From assembly GCA_031284475.1 (NCBI GenBank), contig JAISZV010000063.1, positions 1 to 5,199 on the forward strand: a stretch of DNA of 5,199 bases. The letters run 5' to 3'. Below, piece by piece: positions 1-5,199 of this stretch; position 1 is the stretch's first letter, and every line of letters begins with the position of its first letter. The DNA comes from Proteiniphilum sp. (lineage in GTDB: Bacteria; Bacteroidota; Bacteroidia; Bacteroidales; Dysgonomonadaceae). The notes under the pieces were generated by a model. It did not search any database and was not told the origin of the DNA. It was given only the letters and a program-made list of their open reading frames with translations. The translations under genes and the position numbers were made by a program.

Positions 1-109
1 TGTAGGGCTGTTTATAAAAGAAGAGGTAAAAAAAGAGCTGTATCAGGAAGCAAAGCAGCAGCGCGCCTCCCAGCATCCATTCCATCAGGGTGAGTTGGTT
101 GAGTATCAT
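1..109 (-). CDS. Partial glycosyltransferase-like membrane protein (N-terminus only)
   Basis: This is the first 36 codons of a gene that runs off the left edge; it begins at ATG 109-107 and stays open to base 1. After a short polar start comes a long hydrophobic stretch (residues about 12-32) ending in LLLCFLIQLFFYLFFYKQPY, which is a signal-anchor helix followed by a basic/aromatic turn. From memory of Bacteroidales genomes, this type of N-terminus belongs to family 2 glycosyltransferases with an N-terminal membrane helix, which are often encoded next to lysA. The catalytic domain is outside the window, so the function is inferred from this short piece and the neighbourhood only. The start lies 59 nt after the lysA stop on the same strand, so co-transcription is likely. 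The start codon overlaps the stop of a 19-codon upstream ORF (ATGA). It could instead be another membrane protein with a similar anchor. Confidence 0.55.
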   Translation of the reverse strand, partial: MILNQLTLMEWMLGGALLLCFLIQLFFYLFFYKQPY

Positions 110-119
110 AATTTAAAAC
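97..119. repeat. 23-bp direct repeat, copy 1 (at the glycosyltransferase start)
   Basis: This copy begins GGTTGAGTATCATAATTTAA and is identical over 23 bases to 153-175, at a period of 56 bp. It contains the start codon of the partial downstream gene (CAT at 107-109 on the plus strand). Confidence 0.9.
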
Positions 120-165
120 GGTGAAGGCTTTTACCAAAGTGGCGAATGAATAGGTTGAGTATCAT
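106..165 (-). other. 19-codon upstream ORF between lysA and the glycosyltransferase
   Basis: The duplicated start codon at 165-163 opens a short frame encoding MILNLFIRHFGKSLHRFKL, whose TGA (108-106) overlaps the start codon of the next gene as ATGA. Its first four residues (MILN) match those of the real downstream protein because they come from the repeat. It is probably a by-product of the duplication. If translated, it could couple translation of lysA to the glycosyltransferase. No sign of conservation can be judged here. Confidence 0.35.
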
Positions 166-175
166 AATTTAAAAC
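153..175. repeat. 23-bp direct repeat, copy 2 (at the lysA stop)
   Basis: This is the second exact copy of the repeat at 97-119. It spans the lysA stop codon (169-171) and contains a second copy of the start codon of the following gene (CAT at 163-165 on the plus strand), only 3 nt beyond the lysA stop. The likely origin is a local duplication that pushed the downstream gene 56 bp away from lysA. Confidence 0.9.
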
Positions 176-1326
176 CGGTCGGAGAAGTAGGATAGGGGTA
201 AGTTGCGGCAATTATAGCGCGACGCCATGGCTTCTCCGTATGCGCCGGCGGAGCGTATGGCAATCAGGTCTCCCCTGACGCTCTTGTTGAGCACGATCTG
301 TTCCGCGAACACATCGCTCGATTCACAGATAGGGCCTACCACATCGTAGGGCGTTGGCTCTTTGTCGGAGGTAATGTTCTCTATATGGTGAAAAGCCTGA
401 TAGAGGGCGGGGCGTATCAGGTCGGTCATTCCCGCGTCTATGACCAGGAATTTCTTTTGGATACCCTCTTTCACGAAAAGCGCCCGTGATATAAGCGAGC
501 CGCAGGGCGCTACCACCGAACGCCCCAATTCAAAATGCAAAGCCTGGCGTTCCTGTAGTGGCAGGTTTTTCTCAAAGAGCCGGAAATAAGATTCAAAATC
601 GGCCATTGGGATGTGGTTCGGGTGCTGGTAGTTTATTCCCAATCCGCCGCCTACGTTAATGACCGGCAATTTGATTCCCTGTGCGTTGAACCATTCCTGC
701 AATTCCTTTATTTTTATGCAAAGATCTTCAAAAGATTTGAGGTCGGTGATCTGCGAGCCGATGTGAAAATGAATGCCGGTGAGTTGTACGTTTGAAGAGG
801 CATTGACTACTTCAATGATCCGGGGTAGATCCTGTTCGTTGACGCCGAACTTATTTTCCGTCAGTCCCGTAGTGATATACTTGTGTGTATGCGCATCTAT
901 GTTCGGGTTGATGCGGAACGCCGCCCTTGCCGTTTTTCCTTTTGCGGCGGCCAATGTGTTGAGCACTTCCAGTTCGGGGATCGACTCCACGTTAAAACAG
1001 AGAATATCGTTATCAAGCCCGATCTGCATCTCGCGGTCGCTCTTTCCCACGCCGGCAAAAACTATCTTATCGGGGGAGAACCCACATTCCAATGCCGCCA
1101 GAATTTCATTACCGCTTACGCAATCGGCGCCGAACCCGTAAGAGGCGATCTCTTTCAGGATGCGCGGGTTGGCGTTCGCCTTTACGGCATAATGCACATG
1201 AAAGGGTTTATTCGCGGTCTCTTTTTTTATTGCCTCGAGGGTTGCCCGCAACAATGCTATGTCGTAATAATAAAATGGCGTATAGAGCTGTTTGAACTTC
1301 TCAACGGGAAAATTTCCTTTGATCAT
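169..1326 (-). CDS. lysA: Diaminopimelate decarboxylase
   Basis: This PLP enzyme removes CO2 from meso-diaminopimelate to give L-lysine, the last step of the DAP pathway, in the cytoplasm. The 385-residue protein is complete and of normal length. The PLP lysine is K49 in HYAVKAN. The barrel carries HFHIGSQ (186-192), the phosphate-binding GGGLG (226-230) and FELGRS (265-270). The C-terminal beta domain has DAGMTDLIRPALY (297-309), the active-site CES motif in GPICESSDVF (331-340), and SAGAYGEAMASRYN (359-372) with the tyrosines that contact PLP and substrate. ELGR replaces the EPGR found in many relatives, which I believe is normal for Bacteroidales. The start at ATG 1326 gives the usual short N-terminus before the TPFYYYD strand. 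It follows miaA after 120 nt with its own candidate promoter. Its stop codon lies inside a 23-bp repeat. Confidence 0.97.
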   Translation of the reverse strand: MIKGNFPVEKFKQLYTPFYYYDIALLRATLEAIKKETANKPFHVHYAVKANANPRILKEIASYGFGADCVSGNEILAALECGFSPDKIVFAGVGKSDREMQIGLDNDILCFNVESIPELEVLNTLAAAKGKTARAAFRINPNIDAHTHKYITTGLTENKFGVNEQDLPRIIEVVNASSNVQLTGIHFHIGSQITDLKSFEDLCIKIKELQEWFNAQGIKLPVINVGGGLGINYQHPNHIPMADFESYFRLFEKNLPLQERQALHFELGRSVVAPCGSLISRALFVKEGIQKKFLVIDAGMTDLIRPALYQAFHHIENITSDKEPTPYDVVGPICESSDVFAEQIVLNKSVRGDLIAIRSAGAYGEAMASRYNCRNLPLSYFSDRF

Positions 1327-1383
1327 CGGCGTTAATTTCTGAAAATGAAGTATTATTGAAAGCGCATCGCGGGTATTTATCCG

Positions 1384-1403
1384 CCGGATGCATCGCTATC
1401 CGG
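1384..1403 (-). other. Hairpin in the lysA leader
   Basis: CCGGAT (1384-1389) and ATCCGG (1398-1403) form a 6-bp perfect stem with an 8-nt loop, just downstream of the candidate lysA promoter and so inside or at the very start of the lysA 5' leader. No T-run follows it on the minus strand, so it does not look like an intrinsic terminator for miaA. It may stabilise the transcript, or it may be chance in a GC-rich patch. Confidence 0.35.
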
Positions 1404-1407
1404 GCGA

Positions 1408-1415
1408 CAAAATTA
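1408..1415 (-). promoter_or_regulatory. Candidate Bacteroidetes -7 promoter element for lysA
   Basis: On the minus strand these bases read TAATTTTG, a match to the Bacteroidetes sigma-70 -7 consensus TAnnTTTG. It lies in the miaA-lysA intergenic region, preceded by an A-rich tract, and would give a leader of roughly 75 nt. I see no clear TTG at the -33 position, so the call rests on the -7 match and the position. Confidence 0.4.
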
Positions 1416-1435
1416 CGATTTTTTTGCCGTTTTTC

Positions 1436-1457
1436 TTACTTTTCGATTACTTTTCGA
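1436..1457. repeat. 11-bp tandem duplication at the miaA stop codon
   Basis: TTACTTTTCGA occurs twice back to back (1436-1446 and 1447-1457). The right copy encodes the last codons and TAA of miaA on the minus strand, and the left copy repeats them just beyond the stop. The duplication does not alter the protein. Confidence 0.85.
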
Positions 1458-2364
1458 TGAAAGAATGCGCCAGTTGTAGTTTTTGTTCCATAGGTAGGGC
1501 TGCGTCTATCCGGTGAATGGTGAATCCGCGGCGTTCCATGCCCCTGAACCAGGTCATTTGCCGTTTGGCAAACCGGTGGATGGCAATCTCCAACTGTCGG
1601 AACATATCTTCATAACTCATTTTACCGGTCGCGTGAAGCGTTACGAATTTGTATTCCAGCCCGTAATAGATAAGGCTTTCGGGTGAAACCCCGGAATTGA
1701 GCAGGCCGCGTACCTCTTCTATCATTCCTTCCCGAAGCCGTGCGTGCAGGCGTTCGGTAATCTTTTTCCGCCGTAACTCCCTGTCGATATCGAGCCCTAA
1801 TATGATACTCTCTATAGCCGGAAATGCCGTGGACGAACTCTCTTGTTTCGACTTAAATTCTGCTATTTCAATCGCCCTGACCGCCCTTTTTCTGCTGTCG
1901 GTATCGGTAGTGTTATGCAGCGGGCGGTAACTTTGCAGGACGCCGGACAATTCTTCGAGCGATTTTTTTTCAAGCGCCGCCCTTAGCGCCGGATTGGGAG
2001 GTACGTCGGGTAGGTTGTAGCCTTTCAGCACCGATTCGATATATAGCCCGGTACCGCCGCAAAGGATGGCTGTTTTGTTGCGGGTAAGGATGTTGCGGTA
2101 GGCTTTGTGGAAATCGTGTTGATAGTCAAAGAGGGTATATTTCTCGCCCGGTTCGCAAACGTCGATAAGGTGGTAGGGGATGGAAACGCCCTTTACAGTG
2201 TACTCCGAGAGGTCTTTGCCCGTACCGATGTTCATCCGCCGGTATACCTGACGGGAGTCGGCGCTCACAATTTCCCCGTCCAGCGCGTATGCCAGTTGCG
2301 CGGCAAACGCGGTTTTTCCGCTTGCCGTTGGCCCCAGTACGGTGATCAACGTTTTCTTTTCCAT
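1447..2364 (-). CDS. miaA: tRNA dimethylallyltransferase
   Basis: MiaA transfers the dimethylallyl group of DMAPP to N6 of A37 in tRNAs that read codons starting with U, the first step towards ms2i6A. The 305-residue protein is complete and of normal length. Visible motifs in order are the P-loop GPTASGKT (11-18), SADSRQVYR (34-42) with the catalytic Asp and tRNA-contacting residues, CGGTGLYIE (102-110), DSRKRAVRAIEI (157-168), YYGLEYK (233-239) and the C-terminal FAKRQMTWFRG (265-275). I chose ATG 2364 because it sits directly before the KKTLITVLGPTASGKT strand and P-loop, and 1 nt after the stop of the upstream TPM gene. An in-frame upstream ATG at 2433 would add an Ala/Gly-rich stretch that is only the other-frame reading of that gene's Gly-rich tail. 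The spacing indicates translational coupling with the TPM operon. Confidence 0.97.
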   Translation of the reverse strand: MEKKTLITVLGPTASGKTAFAAQLAYALDGEIVSADSRQVYRRMNIGTGKDLSEYTVKGVSIPYHLIDVCEPGEKYTLFDYQHDFHKAYRNILTRNKTAILCGGTGLYIESVLKGYNLPDVPPNPALRAALEKKSLEELSGVLQSYRPLHNTTDTDSRKRAVRAIEIAEFKSKQESSSTAFPAIESIILGLDIDRELRRKKITERLHARLREGMIEEVRGLLNSGVSPESLIYYGLEYKFVTLHATGKMSYEDMFRQLEIAIHRFAKRQMTWFRGMERRGFTIHRIDAALPMEQKLQLAHSFIEK

Positions 2365-2365
2365 G

Positions 2366-3133
2366 CTACCAGCTTCCCCCGGCGCCTCCGCCGCCGAACC
2401 GGCCGCCGCCTCCGCCAAAGCTGCCGCTGCCAAAGCCGCCGTTTCTGTTGCCGCCCGTCATGGGTGGGAAGAATAGAGGAGGCCTATTTGTGCGGTGATG
2501 GCCATCGCCGCCGATATGCTGGTCTCCGTTTCCGAAAAAGAAAAAGAGCAACAGGATAACGCCGGCCAGGATGATGATGATCACGAAAAGCGAGATACCG
2601 CCCTCTTCTTCTGCGTCGGCGGTAAATTCGCCGGAGAGGCGCGCTATCATAGCGTCTACAGCGGCATTCGCTCCGCCGAAGTAATCATCTTCCATAAAAT
2701 AAGGGATCATTTCGTTACGCACGATACGGCCGGCGTATGCGTCGTTGATGCGCGCTTCCAGGCCGTAACCGGTGGCGATGAACGCCTGCCCGCGACTATT
2801 CCCTATCTTGGGTTTGATAAGGATAACGGCGCCGTTATCCTTGCTTTTCTGTCCTATTTTCCATTTCTCTCCAAGCCGGAAAGCGTAATCGGAGGCGGGA
2901 TAACCGCCCAAATCGGCCACAGAAACCACGTATATCTGTGTGGAAGTGGAGTCGTTGTAGGCCAGCAGTTTTTGCTCCAAAACCTGTTCTTCGGTTGGAG
3001 AGAAGATATCGGCAAAGTCGTTCACTAACCGGTAGGGAACCATCGGTTCGGGAACGTCTTGCGCCGGCAACCCTGAAAAATAAGAAAAGAATATAAGTAA
3101 AAGAAAGTATTTACTCGTCCATGATAACTTCAT
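2366..3133 (-). CDS. Secreted, membrane-anchored TPM-domain protein (YgcG-like) with Gly-rich tail
   Basis: This 255-residue envelope protein starts with a signal peptide (hydrophobic residues 9-20, probable cleavage after LPAQ at about 25). A TPM domain (about 37-165) follows, with the family's typical blocks LVNDFADIFS (36-45), TSTQIYVVSV (63-72), DNGAVILI (99-106), ATGYGLEARI (120-129) and RIVRNEMIPYF (136-146). One strongly hydrophobic helix (180-200) anchors it, and residues 201-255 are a Gly/His/Asn-rich tail ending in a poly-Gly stretch. The predicted layout puts the TPM domain outside the cytoplasm and the tail inside. The TPM family was once called a phosphatase on the basis of a plant thylakoid member; the role in bacteria is unsettled, with suggestions of protein assembly or repair at the membrane. 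Its start overlaps the preceding TPM gene by 23 nt and its stop is 1 nt from miaA. Confidence 0.93.
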   Translation of the reverse strand: MKLSWTSKYFLLLIFFSYFSGLPAQDVPEPMVPYRLVNDFADIFSPTEEQVLEQKLLAYNDSTSTQIYVVSVADLGGYPASDYAFRLGEKWKIGQKSKDNGAVILIKPKIGNSRGQAFIATGYGLEARINDAYAGRIVRNEMIPYFMEDDYFGGANAAVDAMIARLSGEFTADAEEEGGISLFVIIIILAGVILLLFFFFGNGDQHIGGDGHHRTNRPPLFFPPMTGGNRNGGFGSGSFGGGGGRFGGGGAGGSW

Positions 3134-3533
3134 CGCTCAATTCGTTTATATCGTTTTCCGATACCGGATAACGGGATTTTATCAATTCGCCCACTTTTTC
3201 CACGCCTTTGCAAATTCCTTCCGTAATGGCTCCATTCCTGAAATGGGAGAGCATCACCTCCATCGCTTCGTTCCAGAAATCCTCGTTGGCTGCCTCGTGG
3301 ATACCCTGGTCGCCGATAATGGCCGCTTTGTGACGGAATGGAGATATGTAGATGAGTACGCCGTTGCGGAGATGGGTCGTGTCCATTTTTAGCTGGCGGA
3401 ACTTTTTGAGCGCTGCATCCAGTGGGCTGCCCTTGCACTGCCGGGCTATGCATACGCGTATCTCTCCCGATGTGCGGCTTTCGGCGAGTCGGATCGATTC
3501 CGTGATTCTCTGTAGTTCTTCTTTGTTCAACAT
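3111..3533 (-). CDS. Small cytoplasmic TPM-domain protein
   Basis: This 140-residue protein is essentially a lone TPM domain. It has an amphipathic first helix (LNKEELQRITESIRLAE), then TSGEIRVCIA (21-30), RNGVLIYISPFRHKAAIIGD (56-75) and a C-terminal helical part ending in an acidic tail. There is no signal peptide or membrane helix, in contrast to the next gene, so it should be cytoplasmic or peripherally bound. In Bacteroidetes a lemA gene is commonly followed by a short TPM protein and a long secreted TPM protein, and this window shows that order. The strand residues line up with those of the long paralogue (TSGEIRVCIA against TSTQIYVVSV, RNGVLIYI against DNGAVILI), which suggests an ancient duplication. 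The ATG at 3533 is the natural start. The exact biochemical role is unknown. Confidence 0.88.
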   Translation of the reverse strand: MLNKEELQRITESIRLAESRTSGEIRVCIARQCKGSPLDAALKKFRQLKMDTTHLRNGVLIYISPFRHKAAIIGDQGIHEAANEDFWNEAMEVMLSHFRNGAITEGICKGVEKVGELIKSRYPVSENDINELSDEVIMDE

Positions 3534-3648
3534 ATCTTAAATGGTTTAATTCCCTGTGAACCTGCAACAGTCCGGTTTACATTTTGCTGTTAAGCCCGCG
3601 CTTTTCCTGTAAAAACTTCCGCTTCCCGGTTAAACCGGCTCTTTGCCG
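3534..3648. other. lemA-TPM intergenic region with a short palindrome
   Basis: This 115-nt gap holds one perfect palindrome, CCGGTTAAACCGG (3626-3638), 10 nt beyond the lemA stop. In the direction of transcription the next T-run (TTTTT at 3615-3611) is some 10 nt past the stem, so a strong intrinsic terminator is not supported. No TAnnTTTG element for the TPM genes was found here, which favours read-through from lemA. The palindrome could be an mRNA-processing or partial termination site, or chance. Confidence 0.4.
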
Positions 3649-4266
3649 TCAAAATTGCACCTGGGGAGCGGCTTGGGCTTCGGAAGCCGCTTCAAAATAG
3701 GCTCTCGGTTCAAATTTGAACCATTTCGCATAAATCGCCTGCGGGAATTTACGGATGTAGGCGTTGTACTCCTGCGCCAACTGGTTGAACCTGTTGCGCT
3801 CTACCGATATCCTGTTTTCCGTTCCCGCCAGTTCGTCCTGCAAGGCGAGGAAATTCTGGTTGGCTTTCAGTTCGGGATAGTTCTCCTGTATCAACAGCAA
3901 TCTCCCCAATGCCTGGCTGAGTTGGCTCTGTGTCTGCTGGTATTCCTGTAAGCTCTCTGCTGTGAGGTTTTCGGGGCTGATGGTCGTTTGCGTGGCTTTG
4001 GCCCGCGCTTCGGTCACTTGCGTAAAAGTCTCCTGCTCATGTGCCGCGTATCCTTTTACCGTATTCACAAGGTTAGGGATAAGGTCGGCGCGCCGCTGGT
4101 AAGCGTTCTGCACGTTTCCCCACTGTGAGGTTACCGCCTCCTGCTTTTCTACCATCCGGTTGTATCCCTGGCATCCGGTGAGGCCCATTGCACCTATTAC
4201 GATCAGTAAAACGAAAGAAATTTTTCTCATACGATTCTTTGATTTAATATCTCTATGTTTGTTCAT
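3649..4266 (-). CDS. lemA: LemA family lipoprotein
   Basis: This 205-residue LemA-family protein has a hydrophobic segment (residues 17-30) ending in a lipobox, LTGC (29-32), so Cys32 is probably lipidated and the protein held at the inner or outer membrane. The family signature NAYQRRADLIPNLVNTVKGY (55-74) follows, then long amphipathic helices rich in Gln and Glu, and the second conserved block PELKANQNFLALQDELAGTE (131-150) with the following SVERNRFN. LemA proteins form helical bundles; their molecular role in bacteria is not settled, though they are repeatedly linked with TPM proteins, as here. The start at 4266 is preceded on the minus strand by AAGG 4 nt before the ATG. A second in-frame ATG at 4230 would give MRKISFVLLIV, a more standard lipoprotein signal, and is a real alternative. 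Confidence 0.93.
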   Translation of the reverse strand: MNKHRDIKSKNRMRKISFVLLIVIGAMGLTGCQGYNRMVEKQEAVTSQWGNVQNAYQRRADLIPNLVNTVKGYAAHEQETFTQVTEARAKATQTTISPENLTAESLQEYQQTQSQLSQALGRLLLIQENYPELKANQNFLALQDELAGTENRISVERNRFNQLAQEYNAYIRKFPQAIYAKWFKFEPRAYFEAASEAQAAPQVQF

Positions 4267-4312
4267 ATTGCCTTATAATAAGGAGTATCCCTTTGTTGTT
4301 CTCCCCGTCCGG

Positions 4313-4320
4313 CAAAAGTA
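4313..4320 (-). promoter_or_regulatory. Candidate Bacteroidetes -7 promoter element for lemA
   Basis: On the minus strand these bases read TACTTTTG, matching TAnnTTTG, 46 nt upstream of the lemA ATG at 4266. This would give a leader of about 40 nt. A clear -33 TTG at the expected spacing is not seen. A 6-bp inverted repeat, GATACC (4336-4341) and GGTATC (4353-4358), lies just upstream, where an operator could sit, but it may be chance. Confidence 0.42.
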
Positions 4321-4416
4321 AAACAATTTTTCGTTGATACCATCCTCTGAAAGGTATCTTAACAGAGATAAAGTAAAGATTCCCCTTTCCCGCTTCCCGG
4401 CAATGCCAAACCGTGA

Positions 4417-4911
4417 TACTATCGTCGATTACAGGCGAAAGAGTACGGAAGAAATAAAAGAAAAACAATCAAACTTACCAAAACAGAGTTTGAGCATAAA
4501 ATCATAAACAAAGAAGGACTAAGTGAATTTTATAAAATGTCTGAGGGGTTGCAATCAGCAGGAACTATACGAACATTCGGCTTAGCCGGCGTTATCAGTC
4601 AGTTGGTTGATAATAATGCGTTTCCGGCCATCGATGAAATAGAATCATCCCTGCATCCCCGGTTGGTAGAGTTCATCATTGAAGATTTTTTCAAGCACAA
4701 AGGGCAATCTCAGTTATTGTTAACAACCCACTACGATGGACTGTTGGAAGAAGATGATTTATTACGTAAAGATAGTATCTGGTTTACCGACAAAAAAGAG
4801 AATGGCTCCACAGAGTTGTATTCTTTGGCCGATTTTAAAGGGGTTAACCGTATTAGTTATTTGCAAAAGGCATACAAGTATGGGAAATTCGGAGCCACGC
4901 AAAATATTTAA
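4417..4911 (+). pseudogene. 5'-truncated AAA/ABC-type ATPase (RloA-like, putative defence gene)
   Basis: This is the C-terminal part of an SMC/ABC-like ATPase of the AAA_15/AAA_21 kind. The frame is open from 4417 (after TGA 4414-4416), and protein that looks native is readable from about 4486 (EFEHKI), before the first ATG at 4537. Present are a signature-like KMSEGLQSAGT, Walker B with catalytic Glu in AFPAIDEIE (residues 28-36 counted from ATG 4537), a D-loop-like SSLHP, and the H-loop LLLTTHYDG (61-69). The N-terminal half with the Walker A P-loop is missing, and no P-loop is seen upstream: the sequence runs into the lemA promoter region. Full relatives are roughly 350-450 residues. The remnant cannot hydrolyse ATP on its own. 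Its 3' end overlaps the RloB-like gene by 32 nt, as in RloA/RloB pairs. The AT-rich composition, unlike the genes to the left, suggests horizontal gain. Confidence 0.85.
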
Positions 4912-5196
4912 GAATCATAGGGGGACGAAAACAAAAAATACGAGAACCTAAAACCCGGCATTTACATAGTAGGGGAAGGTATAACGGAGCAATATTATTT
5001 CTCTCATATCAAGAAAATATTCGGCTTCCGTTGTACCGTAAAGCCAAGATTCTTTGGTAATACGAGTATTGCTGAAATGAAAAAGAAGATAGAAGAATTG
5101 TTACAAGAAGACATATTTAACCCAAAATGTCCATTAGCCCATCCCCTATTTCTTGTTGGGTATATAATATTGTCATATTCTAATGGACGCCAATAG
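4880..5196 (+). pseudogene. RloB-like gene, frameshifted and truncated
   Basis: ATG 4880 opens a 23-codon frame (MGNSEPRKIFKNHRGTKTKN...) that stops at 4949-4951. The protein continues in the -1 frame as KYENLKPGIYIVGEGITEQY, YFSHIKKIFGF, then a lysine-rich helix up to about 5117. VGEGITEQYYF is the RloB-family N-terminal motif, with the Toprim-like metal-binding Glu of GEGxTE. One extra A in the A6 run at 4933-4938 would join the two frames cleanly. The run also forms the in-phase -1 slippery heptamer A AAA AAT, so recoding is formally possible. RloB proteins are about 200 residues. Here the family-like sequence ends after IEELLQED, and 26 unrelated residues lead to TAG 5194-5196, so the later Asp motif of the Toprim-like site is absent. 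It was probably partner to the upstream ATPase in a defence module. Now almost certainly inactive. Confidence 0.72.
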
Positions 5197-5199
5197 AAG
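5118..5199. other. Foreign-looking junction sequence with a 9-bp inverted repeat
   Basis: From about 5118 the RloB-like protein stops resembling the family and the DNA changes character. GTCCATTAG (5129-5137) and CTAATGGAC (5180-5188) are perfect inverted copies separated by 42 nt. This could be the subterminal structure of a mobile element, a small non-autonomous element, or a deletion junction. The window ends 11 nt later, so the element cannot be identified and no transposase is visible. Confidence 0.4.

Noticed and set aside
1327..1446. Lysine riboswitch upstream of lysA
   Set aside because: The leader is too short for the large lysine aptamer and shows only one small hairpin.
1447..2433. 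Longer miaA reading frame starting at ATG 2433
   Set aside because: The extra 23 residues are an Ala/Gly/Glu-rich stretch that is the other-frame reading of the TPM protein's poly-Gly tail. The P-loop context fits ATG 2364, 1 nt after the upstream stop.
2107..3028. Long plus-strand open frames opposite miaA and the secreted TPM gene
   Set aside because: They are antisense to well-supported genes, with no domain-like sequence; GC-rich codons and the poly-Gly tail explain their length.
3130..3567. 145-codon minus-strand frame over the small TPM gene
   Set aside because: It is the shifted-frame shadow of the TPM-domain gene, which has clear family motifs in its own frame.
3626..3638. Intrinsic terminator after lemA
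   Set aside because: The palindrome is perfect but has almost no loop, and the T-run is not directly adjacent, so termination is not supported.
3643..3951. 102-codon plus-strand frame opposite lemA
   Set aside because: It is antisense to the conserved LemA coding region, and its repetitive GSRFKIGSRFKF start is a by-product of lemA 3' codons.
4253..4468. 71-codon minus-strand frame upstream of lemA
   Set aside because: It has no recognisable domain, spans the lemA promoter region and overlaps the opposite-strand ATPase remnant, so it is most likely chance.

Overview
The window looks like a chromosomal segment of a Bacteroidales bacterium. Three things suggest this: the sequence style of LysA, MiaA and the lemA-TPM-TPM cluster; start codons that mostly lack a strong Shine-Dalgarno; and candidate promoters of the Bacteroidetes -7 type (TAnnTTTG). 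The genus cannot be fixed from the sequence alone.

From about 4270 down to 1, all genes lie on the minus strand and read right to left. The order is a LemA-family lipoprotein (4266-3649), a small TPM-domain protein (3533-3111), a secreted and membrane-anchored TPM-domain protein with a Gly-rich tail (3133-2366), miaA (2364-1447), lysA (1326-169), and the first 36 codons of what looks like a membrane-anchored glycosyltransferase (109-1). The two TPM genes overlap by 23 nt and miaA starts 1 nt after the second one, so these three are almost certainly one transcript, possibly begun at lemA. lysA has a 120-nt leader with its own candidate promoter and a hairpin. LemA and TPM proteins commonly occur together and are thought to act at the envelope. 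MiaA (tRNA modification) and LysA (lysine synthesis) are housekeeping enzymes.

From about 4420 to the right edge the sequence is on the plus strand, visibly more AT-rich, and different in character. It holds the wreck of a two-gene, putative anti-phage or restriction-linked module. The first gene is the C-terminal part of an AAA/ABC-type ATPase with Walker B and H-loop but no Walker A. It is followed, with a 32-nt overlap, by an RloB-like gene. The RloB frame is broken by an apparent -1 shift in an A-run that also forms a textbook slippery heptamer, and the recognisable protein stops near 5117 in unrelated sequence carrying a 9-bp inverted repeat. I read this as a decayed RloA/RloB (AbiL-like) defence island beside the lemA operon.

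Smaller structures of note are a 23-bp direct repeat at the lysA/glycosyltransferase junction that duplicates the downstream gene's start site and creates a 19-codon upstream ORF, and an 11-bp tandem duplication across the miaA stop codon.
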